Below, piece by piece: positions 34,108-45,832 of a stretch of 64,000 nt of DNA. Below the pieces are notes generated by a model. That model did no database searches. It was given only the letters and a program-made list of their open reading frames with translations, and was not told the DNA's origin. The position numbers and the translations under genes were made by a program. Each line of letters begins with the position of its first letter. Position 1 is the stretch's first letter. Source of the stretch: Usnea hakonensis (taxonomy: Eukaryota; Ascomycota; Lecanoromycetes; Lecanorales; Parmeliaceae); contig BLJB01000092.1 in the NCBI GenBank assembly GCA_013423325.1, forward strand, positions 62,257 through 126,256, given 5' to 3'.

Positions 34108-35342
34108 TCACGTTCGTTTGATTACTACTTGTGGTCAAGTTGGACTTCGCGGTCCGTTAAACGAGTAGACAGCATGTATCGTCATTCAGATCGTGGATTC
34201 TCAGCGAAAGATCGATGTTGTATATACAGCTCCGAACAAGGTAAAGTCGAATAGCACGAATATATACTTTGGATCTAGCAACAGACCGAGATGTGACCGA
34301 TACGTAGTCTTTAGGAATCCCTTAGACCTCGGGGCCGTTACTCTTTTCTCGAGATTGGTAATTGAAGGTGGAGCATCCCCGCTCATAATAGCATATCGTA
34401 GTAAATGGATCGTTGCATTCCTTCCCAAACATTCATTCCCACCTCAAGCACTACCCACCCACTAAACCCACCCTCCAGCTATTATACTCTTTCTTCCCGG
34501 AACAACATCCATTGCATCATTTGCTGCATTTTCACAAAGCATTACAGCATCTCGCCGGGAGCAAATTAGGTTCTTAGGTAATGGAGCCTGTGTCGTTTAT
34601 TAGAGCTCGTTGGCTGGTGTAGCTATTTTACTTCTATGATGGCACCTCAAGGAGGGGGGTTAGGTTGCCCCGCGGCTAGGTCGTGGATTGGTTCTTGTGG
34701 GTTTCTTTGCGCTTTACGCTGATCTTGTCTGGTCACTACTGCAAATCAAATACCGCGAGCTTGTGTTTGAAGAACGGGAGCCCACCAGTCACCGAGTTGC
34801 AATGATCCAATTTAGTGAGAAATCTTCTATCCACGATGTTACTATGCTCAACTATCACTTCCAGAATTTGACAGGGGTTCGTGGGATTTTAAGTCCACTC
34901 GATGCACAAATACGTCCTGATACGTACGCGTAACCCAGCCTCTTCTACATGTACAATGGTCTCGCCAGAACCGCTATCACTCCTTACAAATAGGAAAATT
35001 AACAAACAATCAATACTCTAGCGACGCAGTAAGGTAGCCAAAAGACGCGTAAGCCTTCCTCTGACCCTTCGAATGTTTCGAGATCCTCCTTCATCACACA
35101 ACATGGCTTACTGCGGACCAAGGGGAAGCAAGCGCTTGCCAGCCGCCCAGCTTGAAGCACAGACTGGTCGGCATGTCAGATAATACGAATGCAGAGTCCC
35201 CAGCATATGAGAAGAAATACCGACACAGTGGATGCGACGATCGCTATTAGCCGCTGAACGAAAGCAAAACACAAATGCCATAGCTTCCCCCATTTGTTTT
35301 AAAAATGCCGTCAAGGTGCGGTTCTCTGGCTCCAACTATGCA
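34108..35342. other. Intergenic, no gene recognised
   Basis: No motif-bearing frame or repeat of note was found. Confidence 0.4.
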
Positions 35343-35987
35343 ATGCGCGCAATCATCTCAGTGTGCCTTCTCCTTCTTTCGTCTACAATTGCAACGCCTC
35401 TTCAGCCCACCACATCGGAATTGATCAATGTGTCATCCTCCAGAAACACTAGCGCAGTAGCCTTGGGGGCTTTCCAGTGTTTTGATCCTTCATTTCAACC
35501 ACCGGGGCCTTCATATCGCATCGAGTACTCAGGATGCACAGCTGCTGCCAACAAAATGCTGATATACATGCGAGCAGACGTACCTATACTCTTCAGTCGC
35601 GATCAACGAGCAGATTTCCCACTTCCATGGCGAGCGCGGAGTCAGAATTGTATGATGATTCTGGACGTGGCCAATCAGCATGACGAAGACATCATGAGTC
35701 TTCAAACCGCACACGAAATCGCTCTAGCTCTTTGCAGTATGTGTGTTGGTGGATACTACAAACAGGGCGGGACAACGCCAGTGGGGCCCCGGGGCGTCGT
35801 GCGAATATCGGTGTATGGGATTGGGCCAATGACAGAAGAGAACACAGACTCGGCGCCATCTCAGCCATCTCATGTCATCGCGAGACAAATCAAGTCTCGA
35901 CGCTCAGGCTTGCCCGGTATTGCATCACTTGCAGTGGCAGAAAAATCCGTCCCAAAAGTTTCCAATGTGAACACGGAGGACGGTTGA
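35343..35987 (+). CDS. Secreted protein of unknown function
   Basis: I chose the ATG at 35343 because it directly precedes a signal peptide (MRAIISVCLLLLSSTIATP); the frame is open further upstream, but that part does not look coding. The product has 214 residues. Mature cysteines occur in FQCFDP, SGCTAA, QNCMM and LCSMCVGG contexts, compatible with disulfides, and the C terminus is basic and Ser-rich. The layout (signal peptide, Cys-spaced domain near 100-150 residues, unstructured tail) is common in small secreted fungal proteins, but I do not recognise a family. The frame could be prolonged or shortened by an unseen intron near the 3' end. Confidence 0.6.
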   Translation: MRAIISVCLLLLSSTIATPLQPTTSELINVSSSRNTSAVALGAFQCFDPSFQPPGPSYRIEYSGCTAAANKMLIYMRADVPILFSRDQRADFPLPWRARSQNCMMILDVANQHDEDIMSLQTAHEIALALCSMCVGGYYKQGGTTPVGPRGVVRISVYGIGPMTEENTDSAPSQPSHVIARQIKSRRSGLPGIASLAVAEKSVPKVSNVNTEDG

Positions 35988-36996
35988 GTGCCCGACGTGG
36001 GTGTTGGTGCATCAGTGCTCGGGGGTCGAGGTGGCTGGGAAGAAAGGCGCCACGACGATGACAGTGGATGTGTGGGTAAAAGATTGGCTTCGAGTATGGT
36101 CTTGCCGTCGCCTCGTCCCAGCCATCTAACCCCACAACCCCTCAACAGCACACCGTCCCCTTCCCTCTTCTCTCCTCCCCCTCCGACCTAAAGATGCTAA
36201 GACTATGCCTGGAGCCCTACAACCACCTGGTTCTTCTCCCTCGACCACCAAACCACACCCCCCTCCCTACTCAATTCCATCCCCAACAGAAATTTTCCTA
36301 CCTCCTCTTTGTTCCCGGCCCCTCACGTTTTCCAGTCTGTACACCGCTTTACTCCACCGTACAATAGTGGTACGACGAGAAGACAGGTAGAGCGGGGGTA
36401 GATGGTTGGTGGGCCGGTGAGAGGAAGAGGAGTGGAGAATGGTGGGGGAAAGTCGTCGCGTGGTGGTGGTAGGATGCCCTAGTTTCCGCGTGTGGCTTTT
36501 CACTAAAGACAGAGTGTGCTTTCTTAGCAAAGCAAGGGAAGGAGCGGACCGAGGGAGCCTTCATTTGAGATCCTCCAAGTCTACCCGCAAACATTAACTC
36601 TAAGCTCTTACTACCTTACTCAGACACCCCATTTCTCTTGCGCATCATTCCCCACCTCCATTGCAAGATGATGTTCTCCGTGGAGCAGAACGATGTCTGC
36701 GTGCAGAACGGCCACGCAGCCTCATCGCAAAAGACAGCGAGTCACGTCCTGATACGAATGATATCATTGGGCGAGATAAGTATATGCGCCGTCTCCAATC
36801 GGGTGCTCTCGGTACAGTTGCCCCAAAGTGTAACTTCTTCGACCCAAGCGCTTGCTTAAGATATCTGATGGGTCGTTGCTTTCATTGGATCGTGAAGCGA
36901 AGGCTGCATGCCCTAGCGCAAGGCTGGAAGAATGATGGCCGGCGGGGCTGAATTGCAAACCTCACCGCTGCTCCATCAGAAATCCATCGTCACAAG
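35988..36996. other. Intergenic upstream of the NLR gene
   Basis: It is C/T-rich at 36110-36300. Open frames at 36638-36951 lack support. Additional 5' exons of the NLR gene could lie here. Confidence 0.35.
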
Positions 36997-39900
36997 ATGT
37001 CTAATGGGCCGCTAATCCTTCAGCAGGGCAATGGACCTATTACCGCAGAGTGAAAATACCAACCTTCAAGTAATAGTGGCACGCTAACACTACGGCAGTA
37101 TCGTCTTCGTCCATGGCTTACGCGGCGATAGGATTAATACTTGGAGCAAGGGTAGTGTCTGTTGGCCTCGAGATCTACTCCCTCAAGAATTGCCCAACGT
37201 GAGAATCATCACGTGGGGGTATGACGCAGATGTAGCGAATGTCTTCAAGTATTCTAGTCATGCTAGCATTTTCGGACATGGCCAGTCGTTCTTGAGGGAT
37301 ATAGCCCGGCTTCGACTGAAGGCTGAGGAAGTTGGTCCTTGTACTGAGACTCTGATAGATCATGAGACTGACCTTAACAGAAAACACGGCCAATCATATT
37401 TGTGGGACATAGTATGGGTGGGCTGCTCATCAAAACCGTATGTTTTTCTAAAGCTCGGCCTTTATAAGACAACATCTTACAGTCCTTCGCGACATCCACT
37501 GTCTCGTCCATTCGTTTTGGTTGGTTGTGAGCCCCTACCCGAATCATGTGGAGCTTTATAAGTCCTCTCGGTCCTGACTCAATTGTTTACCCCCTAAGGA
37601 CTTACCCCGATACTGACGCGTTTCAGGCTCTGATAAGGTCAGCTGAATGTCTTCACACTGGGCAGAATGTCGACCTGGGATATATCCATAAATATACCAG
37701 AGGCTTGTTATTCTTGGGAACACCGCACAGAGGAAGTGAGCAGACAGGATTCGCCGATATGATTACCAAGATCGCAAGGGTTACGTTACACCAGCCAAAC
37801 AAAAAACTCATTGAGATCCTGAAACAGGACTCGGACGTGCTTGAGGGACAAAGGAGCTCATTCTCGGCAATCAGTAGAGACCTACCTATCGCATGTATCT
37901 ATGAGACGGTACCGATTATGGGAATGGGCATGGTAAGCCCGGCTGTCGAATGAAATTGATTCTGATAGCTGACTTGAGATGTTGTCTTAGATTGTGCGTC
38001 AGCTTCACCCTCCGAACGAATGATCATTGATCTCAGCAGGTATCCGAACACTCTGCATGTCTTGACGGCTTCTACGTGGAAAAGGACCAGATCGATGCTA
38101 ATCACATAGAAATGTCCAAGTTCAACGATCCAGAAGACATCGGGTACAAGCGCTTAGCTGGCTTTTTGTCGGGGTTTGTTGGTGACAAAGTTGACGGTAG
38201 ATTGCAGGGTGAGCCGTAACTCTTTGTTTCGCGAATATCTTCTACCAACCAAGGCACCGAAGGAGTCACGTCAGTAGAGGATGTGTCGTGAGCAAGACTA
38301 TTGGAAACTTGCCTCCCGCTAGATCTGTTGACTCGTAGGAAATTTGAAGGTCGGACATCAGCCGCTTCAGATTTTACGTCTCTCTGCCGTGCCTCACTCT
38401 CCCGCATGTTTATTTCGATTTCTGCATTGTTTCCGGCTTGCGCACTTGTCTTGGACTCATGGGGGGCTTTCGATCGCCAAGTGGTCAGAAATAGTCACTT
38501 ACTCATCTTAGTTTTCTTGCGCAATCTCTGGTTTCCAGAAATCCGAGATCGGGAAGATGATATTAGACCAGCTTATGCTGAAACATTCGAATGGATACTC
38601 GACTCCAATTCCAAAAGGGCTGATGCCCGTAACTTCATAGACTGGCTTTCATCTCCATGCGACGCACACGACTCCAATCGCATTTTCTGGGTCAGTGGCA
38701 AAGCTGGCTCTGGCAAATCTACGATGATGAAATACCTCTATCGAGATCCGCGGCTCAAACAATATCTGCAGTTGTGGGCTAAGAACGCCCCTTTGACATG
38801 TGTCGGATTCTTCATTTCGGATAGAGGTAAGAGCATAATGCACAAGTCTCGGGAAGGTATGGTTCGGTCGCTGCTTCACCAAATTCTCGAACAACATGAT
38901 TATCTCATTCCTGTTGTATTTCCTGAAAAATGGACGCGTTGCTACGCAACGCGAACTGCTGGTAACGCTGAGGTTTGGACTAAGCGCGAAGAGCCTCTTA
39001 CTTGGGATTGGTCTGAACTTTTTGCTGCTCTGACGCGTGTCACAAACGAACAATTCCTGAAAGAACAAGGCATTCCTATGCGTCTGTGTGTATTCGTTGA
39101 TGGCATGGACGAATACCGCACATTCGAGGATCCCGGTCTCTCGCCAAACGAACTCATCAGCCGAAAGAAGAAAGGTTATACCGAAATAGCAGAGCTTTTC
39201 AGGCAACTCGCGAAATCAAAGGTCATCAAGGTATGTCTTTCAAGCAGGCACTTGGTTGAGTTTAAGGATGCTTTTGGTGTCTTTAGCCTCAAGTTGAAGC
39301 TGGAAGATCTTACATATGGTGATATCGAGAGCTATACTACCCAGGTACTTGTAAAGAACTCTCGGTGGAGGGCATTGACGTCGCAAAACCCAATCGTATG
39401 CACACAATTGATAACAAATATTGTTGACAAAGCACTCGGCGTATTCCTTTGGGTCGTGCTCGTCACTCACTTGCTCCTCGATGGCTTGCAAGACGGTGAC
39501 AGACTTACAGAACTAAGAACAAAACTCGATTCTATGCCTGTGGAACTAGGTGGCGAGGTTGGCTTGTATGCTTTTATGATGAGGAACATCAAGCTTGAGC
39601 ATCGCCGACAATGCTTCGAGATCCTTCAGCTAATTCGCTATTCCCTGAGCTCGCCAACGTTACTTAGTCTCGCTCTTGCCGATGGGGGGTTCCATGACTT
39701 CATTTCCATTGGGAGCGAAGCGACATTGCCATTACAAGTTGACCAGGTGGAGTACGTCTTGAATCGAATGGAGGACCGGTTGAACAGCCGCTGTGCCGGA
39801 CTTGTCGAGGTGGTAAAGGAAAGTTCTGTCGGCCTCTGGGTCGTGGTCCACTCGAATGACAGGGTTCAATTCATGCACCAAACAGCAAAGGATTTTGTGG

Positions 39901-40778
39901 AACAGTCGCAGATATGGAAAGGATTTCTGCCGGATGCTTCAGACTCCTTCAACCCTCATCTTTCACTACTCACGTCTTGTATCCTAGAGCTTAAGCTAGT
40001 CAAGCTCCAGTGGTTGAGGGAAGCGAACAGAGCGACGAAATGGGAACTAGTCAGAGATGCGATGGTGTATGCCTTCAGAGACGAACAATGTGAGTCAAAG
40101 TGGCCCGTCAGTGCTATCCGGCTCTAAAGTTTGCTGATCATATGATAAGTCACGGATCGTGCGAACCCAGAGCTATTGGATGAGCTTGATAGATGCGCTC
40201 AGTACCTGCTTGGGGAAGCGGAGGGTCTGACGACGACGGAACGCCTGACATATCATTGGACTAGCCTATATTATGATGAATGGCCAAATAACATTCCAGG
40301 TTTTCTCCCTATCGCGGCAGCGCATGGGCTGACGCTGTACATCTCTTCAAGACTGCAGACTACAGGATCCTTGGCCGAGGATACGCTGTTATTGATACCC
40401 GCAGTGGGAGCACACGTGGCGGAAGAGTGTCAGCTAAATCCAGACCTCATTGAAATGCTTCTTAACCATGGTTACGATCCTCTACCTCGTCTGACGACGA
40501 GTGTTGCGCAGGATTCCGCGTGGAGTGCACTTCTGAAACACGAGGCTGCCACGGCCCCCCCCGACCTTAGATGGAACAGATGGAAAAAGATTGTAGCAAT
40601 GTTTGTGAAGCATCTATGTTCCCCGGGGCAAATATCACAAGTCGAAGTTCTGCTTGGACAAGTCGAATATCTGGCTGGACGTGGCGTAGGCATCTCACCT
40701 CCCAGTGTAAGCTTTGTACAACAACAGTTGGTGGAGAGAGCAGAGCAGCTGGCAACAACCGAGAGTCTACTCCAGTAA
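36997..40778 (+). CDS. NLR-like receptor: SesB-type esterase fused to a NACHT domain
   Basis: Seven exons (36997-37049, 37099-37330, 37381-37437, 37627-37932, 38040-38208, 38512-40089, 40150-40778) join in phase to 1007 residues. The N-terminal alpha/beta hydrolase shows ADIVFVHGLRG (17-27), FVGHSMGG (102-109, nucleophile Ser106), FLGTPHRG (143-150) and candidate His238. The NACHT NTPase has Walker A GKAGSGKST (335-343) and Walker B LCVFVDGMDEY (464-474), then SSRHL. The C-terminal region is helical with a weak ankyrin-like LIEMLLNHGYDP. SesB-NACHT proteins are fungal NOD-like receptors; the esterase is thought to be the effector in nonself recognition and regulated cell death. The exon 5-6 intron (38209-38511) is long, and the first exon could be preceded by others. 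A 3-nt exon at 37991-37993 is possible. Confidence 0.88.
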
Positions 40779-42141
40779 CAAGGTCGCAGGCTGTCAGAGC
40801 AGCCAACTCGGGGATCAAAAAAGCAAAAGAAGAACTAGGGGTACGCAACGTCAAGGCTTTCAAGTTGGGAATTGTACGTGTGCAGATCCCGCTGTAGAGA
40901 CCTCAAAATTTGGTCTTAAAACCCCTGTTTGCCTGCCTTGCCGAAGGCATAGAAGTTTTGAGAGATCTTGCCTCGACACCGCTTAAATATGTACAAGCGA
41001 ACAAAGGTTGTCGGTACAAGCCACCATGTTTACGAGATCGTCGTCTAAGGGTCTCTGCCTTCCTGAGGATAACATCATGTGCTTCGATATACGCTTCCAC
41101 GCTTCATCGCAAAATATATCTAGTAATTCTACCTACGAACGCGAGGATATTGGTAGGCCTATTCTACATATCTCATCTACAATATACTTGGAATCTATCA
41201 TCCCGCTGTTCAAGTTGCCGATGTACAACCATTTCAACCAAATTTGGAACAAACATTGTTCTGCGGGGAAGGTAGACGAGCGTAAACGAAGCCCAATCAA
41301 CAGTACTAGCCTACAATTTCCCAGTGGGCCGCAGCGAGCAGGGATCCATAAGCATCAATCTTCAAACAGCAGCTACAAATCCACGATAGCGGGAGATGTA
41401 TATAAGTAAGGTAGGCCGCAGGAATCTATGCCAAACCCGAAAGTATTCTTTTTGCAATTCTTTCCACTCGAAAAGCATTACAGACACTGGTCAGAAGTCG
41501 AAAACTTCCCCTTCCAAAGACAAAATATCCACCCTCACCAGCCTCCGCGCTCTCCTTTCTCACTCCAAAAATCATATCCGCAACATCGAAAAGATCCTAG
41601 TGAGCGCCATGGGCGGGGGTGTGAGTATTTAAAAGGAAATCTTCCTAGAACGTGATGCGAAGTGGATGGATGGAGCACGATTTTTGCGGGCATCATGGGT
41701 GTGTGCTCGAGCTTGTGGTGCAGTTTAGAAGTAAGGACTTACTGCAGATGTTTCTGGAGAACGGGGCCGACGCGATGAGAGATGGGGATCCGGGGCTTGA
41801 TATGTCCAGGGGGGAAGCGAGCGGATAGGGACTCGTTCGAGCTGATTAGGAAGTATGATTCACGAGGGGTGAAGGGTTTGCGGGAGCAGTGAGTGATGGG
41901 TAAGTAACGGAGATAATCGAATTTATCATTGTACCAGCGCTGTTTGGAAGTCGAATCTAACACCGATGATACATGACACTCGGACACGCGAATGATTTGA
42001 CGCAGCTTTCGAAAATGAAAGACATAGCACACATAAATTCTACATTAACAAAAGAATTCCAGAACACAGATGATTGGAATTCCAACAATAAAGCTAGCCA
42101 TCTCGCTCCTCTAAAACCATGCACCGTGGTAGCGCCAACCT
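40779..42141. other. Intergenic, with possible ankyrin-like remnant
   Basis: No full gene is seen. The frame at about 41700-41820 encodes LQMFLENGADAMRD, which resembles an ankyrin repeat end, but it is short and isolated. Confidence 0.35.
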
Positions 42142-43231
42142 TCAAGCCGACGCCGCAGCCCCATCACCATCATTCGCATAACACCCATGCGTCAGCTTCA
42201 CGGCTCCCCCAGTCCCATTCAAAGCCAACCTCGGAGGAGTACCGTCCCACCAATTGGTCGTCGGGTCCCCATACGTCATCGGCCCCACCGCCCTCCAAAG
42301 ATACTCCTGACGGCGGCTGAGCTCTTTCCGTCTCGCACTACCACGCTCAGCTGCTTGTATGGCGTCACAGAGTGCGTCAGCGATGGCTCCTCCGGTGTCT
42401 GGGTCGTTATTGCCGGGATTCCAATCGTTGTCGGTTCCGATGGTCGCGTAGTTCCATACGTGGAGGCTGTAGAAGGAGCTACTTGGGGCTTGTTTTCTTA
42501 GGGTTAGCAATGAATGTCGCTGTTGGGGTAAGAAGGGGGTTTGTTCTTACGGAGTGGGGGATTGGGAAATCTGGTGACGCTCGTGTCGAGCATTGCGTCT
42601 ACTGTCTTGCCCAACCCCTTTGTGACCATTCCTCCTTTGTTGGATCTACCGCATTTGTCGAGTACATGTGCGGCCATCCCTCTGATATCGTCGGGGACGA
42701 CGAAGGTCGGATCTACAGTTTCCGCGGACTGACCAGAGGTGTGGAAGATGATTTCGCACGTGCCTGATACATCTTAGAGTCGGAGGATTGACGACTTTCT
42801 GTTAAGAAAAGATTGAGTTCTAACCATGGGAGACTTTGAGTGGAAGCACGTTTCTCTCCTGTCCAGGGGCAGACTCAGTGTACCATGGTATGGGCGTAGT
42901 ACCACCAGGGATTTTAATCCAAGCCGATTGGCAGTCATCGTATTTAGGCGAATCAGGATACCTTGAGGGTTCCAAATCAGCCTCTATGCCTTGAGGACAT
43001 CAACGGACTCGATCAGGGGAGCATAAACTCGATTGATCATTGTAGAACAGCTTGTAAAGCGGACGACAGTCTTAAAGTCATACTGCAAAGATTTCAAGAA
43101 GGCTGAAAAAACAGTCTGTACACTTACGAGTAGTAACCCTCACAATTGTAGGTATCTGGCGCCGATAGAGGAGGGTAACTGAGTGGCACTGCGGACGCGT
43201 TCAAAGACGGTTGAACTAGAGCGAGATCCAT
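42142..43231 (-). CDS. Uncharacterised fungal protein
   Basis: Exons 42989-42825, 42763-42551 and 42488-42142 join in phase with canonical borders. The first exon, 43231-43144, also fits in phase but rests on a GTGAGG donor and is less sure. The product would be 270 residues. Recognisable stretches are DDCQSAWIKIPGG, CEIIFHTSG, DDIRGMAAHVLDKC and GGMVTKGLGKTVDAML; the Cys spacing with the aaHVLDKC helix recalls uncharacterised secreted fungal proteins, but no signal peptide is visible from this start, so an upstream exon may be missing. The C-terminal part is Trp/Gly-rich (NWWDGTPP) with a final Cys. No function can be assigned. Confidence 0.55.
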
Positions 43232-44182
43232 TATCAAGATGAAGAGCTTCTAGGCTGCAAATGCTATATTAACGAGCAAAGATTGCTCGGCGGGCCAGGA
43301 ACCCTACTTATTTCAGAATTTCTGCGCGCTTCTATCGGCTGTAAGATGTTTTGCTTGGACGCAAGGCGGGATGACGGCTTTGCAATTAAGTGCAGTCTCG
43401 GATAGCGCGCATATCGCCTCTATCGACTCAGCTCAGCCTACGAGAAGGTCGCGTCGGGATTTTCCGACGTTTCGTATCTTATTGACAGTGGAGAGGGAAC
43501 ACTTGGCCTTCTTGTTATACACAGGATGCCAGCTCGAACAACGCCAAATACAAGGTTTTTCTTCTGATTGCTCCGATCTTTTGTAAAAGAGACACGTCAG
43601 TTCGGACGGCTAGCACTAGCAATGAAGATCGTGTTTTTGGCCACTTCTACAGTCAGAGATGACAACTAGGCCTCGTGCATCATGTATGTCTCGCCAATGA
43701 CACCAGCGACTTCACCATTACATGGGAAGGCAATGTTTCTTGGACTGCCCTGATGCGAGGGTCTGCGACGTTGGGAGATTCGTCGTCCTGCTAGAGGAAG
43801 ACCCGCTAAATTGTTTTAAGGCAATCAATCGCATGTCAGATGGTGATTTATGAGTCGTTTCTGTAGGTTTCATCGTGACCCACAGCAACTTGGCCGTTGA
43901 GATGAAATGACGAACTGGGCAACTGAATGTCCTGGACAGCTAGCCCTAGCCCTAGCCCTATTCTTGAACACATTGACAACCCATCAAACAGAAGGGAGCG
44001 GAGCTCATGCCAAGGCGCGCTAAGCACAAACAGCTCAAGGCATGAACGTAGTCACATTTGAAACAAGCTTTAACACTCTCCTCTACAAGTACTCTGTCTT
44101 TCCGCGTACAAAACTATTTCTCTTCTCCAGCCATCCCCATCCCCAGAACCTGACTTTTCTGCTTCTGATACTTGTACTAGCT
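43232..44182. other. Intergenic
   Basis: Three CCCTAG units at 43944-43961 resemble a variant telomere-like repeat but are very short. Otherwise nothing is seen. Confidence 0.4.
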
Positions 44183-45832
44183 ATGGCCACAATCAACATG
44201 ACAGGCATTCACCAGTTCGCCTTCGGGCCAAAGTTCCCCTTGCAACCTAAGATTGCCTCGCCGTCGCGTGATGTCAAGACCCCACCTGATCTCGAATCCT
44301 TGGTCACTAGCTCCAAAGGTGAATTAATACCACGGCTACCCAAGTCTTTGACCGACGGAGAATATTGGACGTATGGGAGGCCGAACTCTACGGACTCTAA
44401 GCTTAGACTAGCTTACTCCGCTTTCGTCCATACTGCCGTCAAGTGGCCACTGGTGGTTGCTACTCGCTCAAAGACACTCCAAACTAAGAACGCGTTCAGC
44501 GCTTTGAAGAAACTCCGAGTCTCAAAATGCGAGGATGCGAAGACTCCCGGTGTAAACACTCCATTCAGTACTCTGCGAGCCATCATGGACGCTACAGATA
44601 TCCTCGACGCGCTCATGCTGAATTGTCCGGACTTTCCAACGTTTTTCACGCTCGTGGTCTTGTGTAAGGCGGGGAAAAAGGCATTCGAACATCATTCTCA
44701 GCATATCATCAACGCTGTGCTAATGAAAATGCCGAAAGAATATCGACACCTGACCCTTGCGCTCATAGCCTTCAAGGACGAGAGGCTTAGGCCCAAGAAA
44801 TCCATGGACAAGCTCATGCGGTCTTGGTTGACGACCGAGCCTATGCCAGTAATGGATCGTTTCCCACATCCTCTTCAGACAGTTCGAAGACTTGCCCACA
44901 CATTCAGCGCCATTGATCTCTTCACTGATGTGATAGCGAACAATTGTGTGGAGAATTCAAAGGACTATCAGACTATTGTTGCCTCCCGAGAGGGTCTCGA
45001 TTGGCACACAGTGACCGATCGGGCCAACAAACACCCATTGTTCTACCAAACTGAGTGGTCCGACATACCAGACGACACGGATTGGAATCTTGCTAATATG
45101 CCATCTTCAGATGACAAGGTCCGGGAACTTACTCACCCGCTAAATGACAGAGAGATATATCGGATCAAACGCGCTCTCCTCCGCTATGACCTCTTCTGCT
45201 CCCTGTTTCATTCGGAACCTGACACTTTCTGTTACACGCGGCCCTGGGCACCTCGTTATGATAGCTTCTCGACCGAGCAAGAAGATTTTTTCGAGCAATA
45301 TGTCAATCCTTGGGAGATAGGGGAAATGGCCGTCATCGCGCAATTCATGTTTGATGTCCTCAGAAACGCCTTCTTCCACCAGTATTTGATGATCCGCTAC
45401 GACACGGCGTACAGATCATGTTTCACCCAGCTTTCCAGACCGCACTTCGGCGAAGATAGACATCAAGATCACAAGTACGCAAAGGGGAGTTTCAACTATT
45501 ATCTTAGAGAGTACCTATTTCAAGGATTGGGCATGCTTAAAAGCATCTACGAGGACAGAATGAAAAGTCATGACGAACTGACGAAGAAATATCGGCGGCA
45601 CCGTTACAATGCTGCCGAATTCTTCTTGCCCTATGAATACATGGCAGAAAAATTCAGGAACGCTGCGACTCCCCCGAGATATCCCTGCAAACCGATGCAC
45701 GAGTGGGAGGATACGCCAGGGATGGAATTGCCGAGCAAAGGGTGGCTCAACCAAGACCCGCGAACCGTTGACGCGTGTTGGGGCCAGAAATGGACAAGAA
45801 AGATTGGGTACTTCATCTGGGACAGGGACTAG
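44183..45832 (+). CDS. Uncharacterised protein with F-box-like N-terminal segment
   Basis: A single exon encodes 549 residues from the ATG at 44183 (good AGCTATGG context). The frame is open 47 codons further upstream to an ATG at 44042, but that extension looks like leader sequence. Residues around 85-150 (IMDATDILDALMLNCPDF ... LVVLCKAGKKAF ... INAVL) follow the layout of degenerate F-box-like segments in large fungal families. The rest is rich in Trp, Tyr, Phe and charged residues, soluble, and without membrane segments or a signal peptide. The long uninterrupted frame and protein-like composition make it a real gene. Its role is unknown; substrate-receptor function would be a guess. Confidence 0.75.
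   Translation: MATINMTGIHQFAFGPKFPLQPKIASPSRDVKTPPDLESLVTSSKGELIPRLPKSLTDGEYWTYGRPNSTDSKLRLAYSAFVHTAVKWPLVVATRSKTLQTKNAFSALKKLRVSKCEDAKTPGVNTPFSTLRAIMDATDILDALMLNCPDFPTFFTLVVLCKAGKKAFEHHSQHIINAVLMKMPKEYRHLTLALIAFKDERLRPKKSMDKLMRSWLTTEPMPVMDRFPHPLQTVRRLAHTFSAIDLFTDVIANNCVENSKDYQTIVASREGLDWHTVTDRANKHPLFYQTEWSDIPDDTDWNLANMPSSDDKVRELTHPLNDREIYRIKRALLRYDLFCSLFHSEPDTFCYTRPWAPRYDSFSTEQEDFFEQYVNPWEIGEMAVIAQFMFDVLRNAFFHQYLMIRYDTAYRSCFTQLSRPHFGEDRHQDHKYAKGSFNYYLREYLFQGLGMLKSIYEDRMKSHDELTKKYRRHRYNAAEFFLPYEYMAEKFRNAATPPRYPCKPMHEWEDTPGMELPSKGWLNQDPRTVDACWGQKWTRKIGYFIWDRD

Noticed and set aside
37262..37430. Apparent protein duplication HGQSFLRDI / HGQSYLWDI within the NLR region, and an apparently missing esterase nucleophile in the continuous frame
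   Set aside because: The second copy is in the wrong frame. After a 50-nt intron (37331-37380) the correct frame reads RPIIFVGHSMGGLLIK, so the gene is not broken and there is no protein duplication. The nucleotide resemblance of the two segments is probably chance.
43944..43961. Interstitial telomere (CCCTAG repeats)
   Set aside because: Only three units and the unit is not the common fungal CCCTAA. No further telomeric or subtelomeric signature lies around it.
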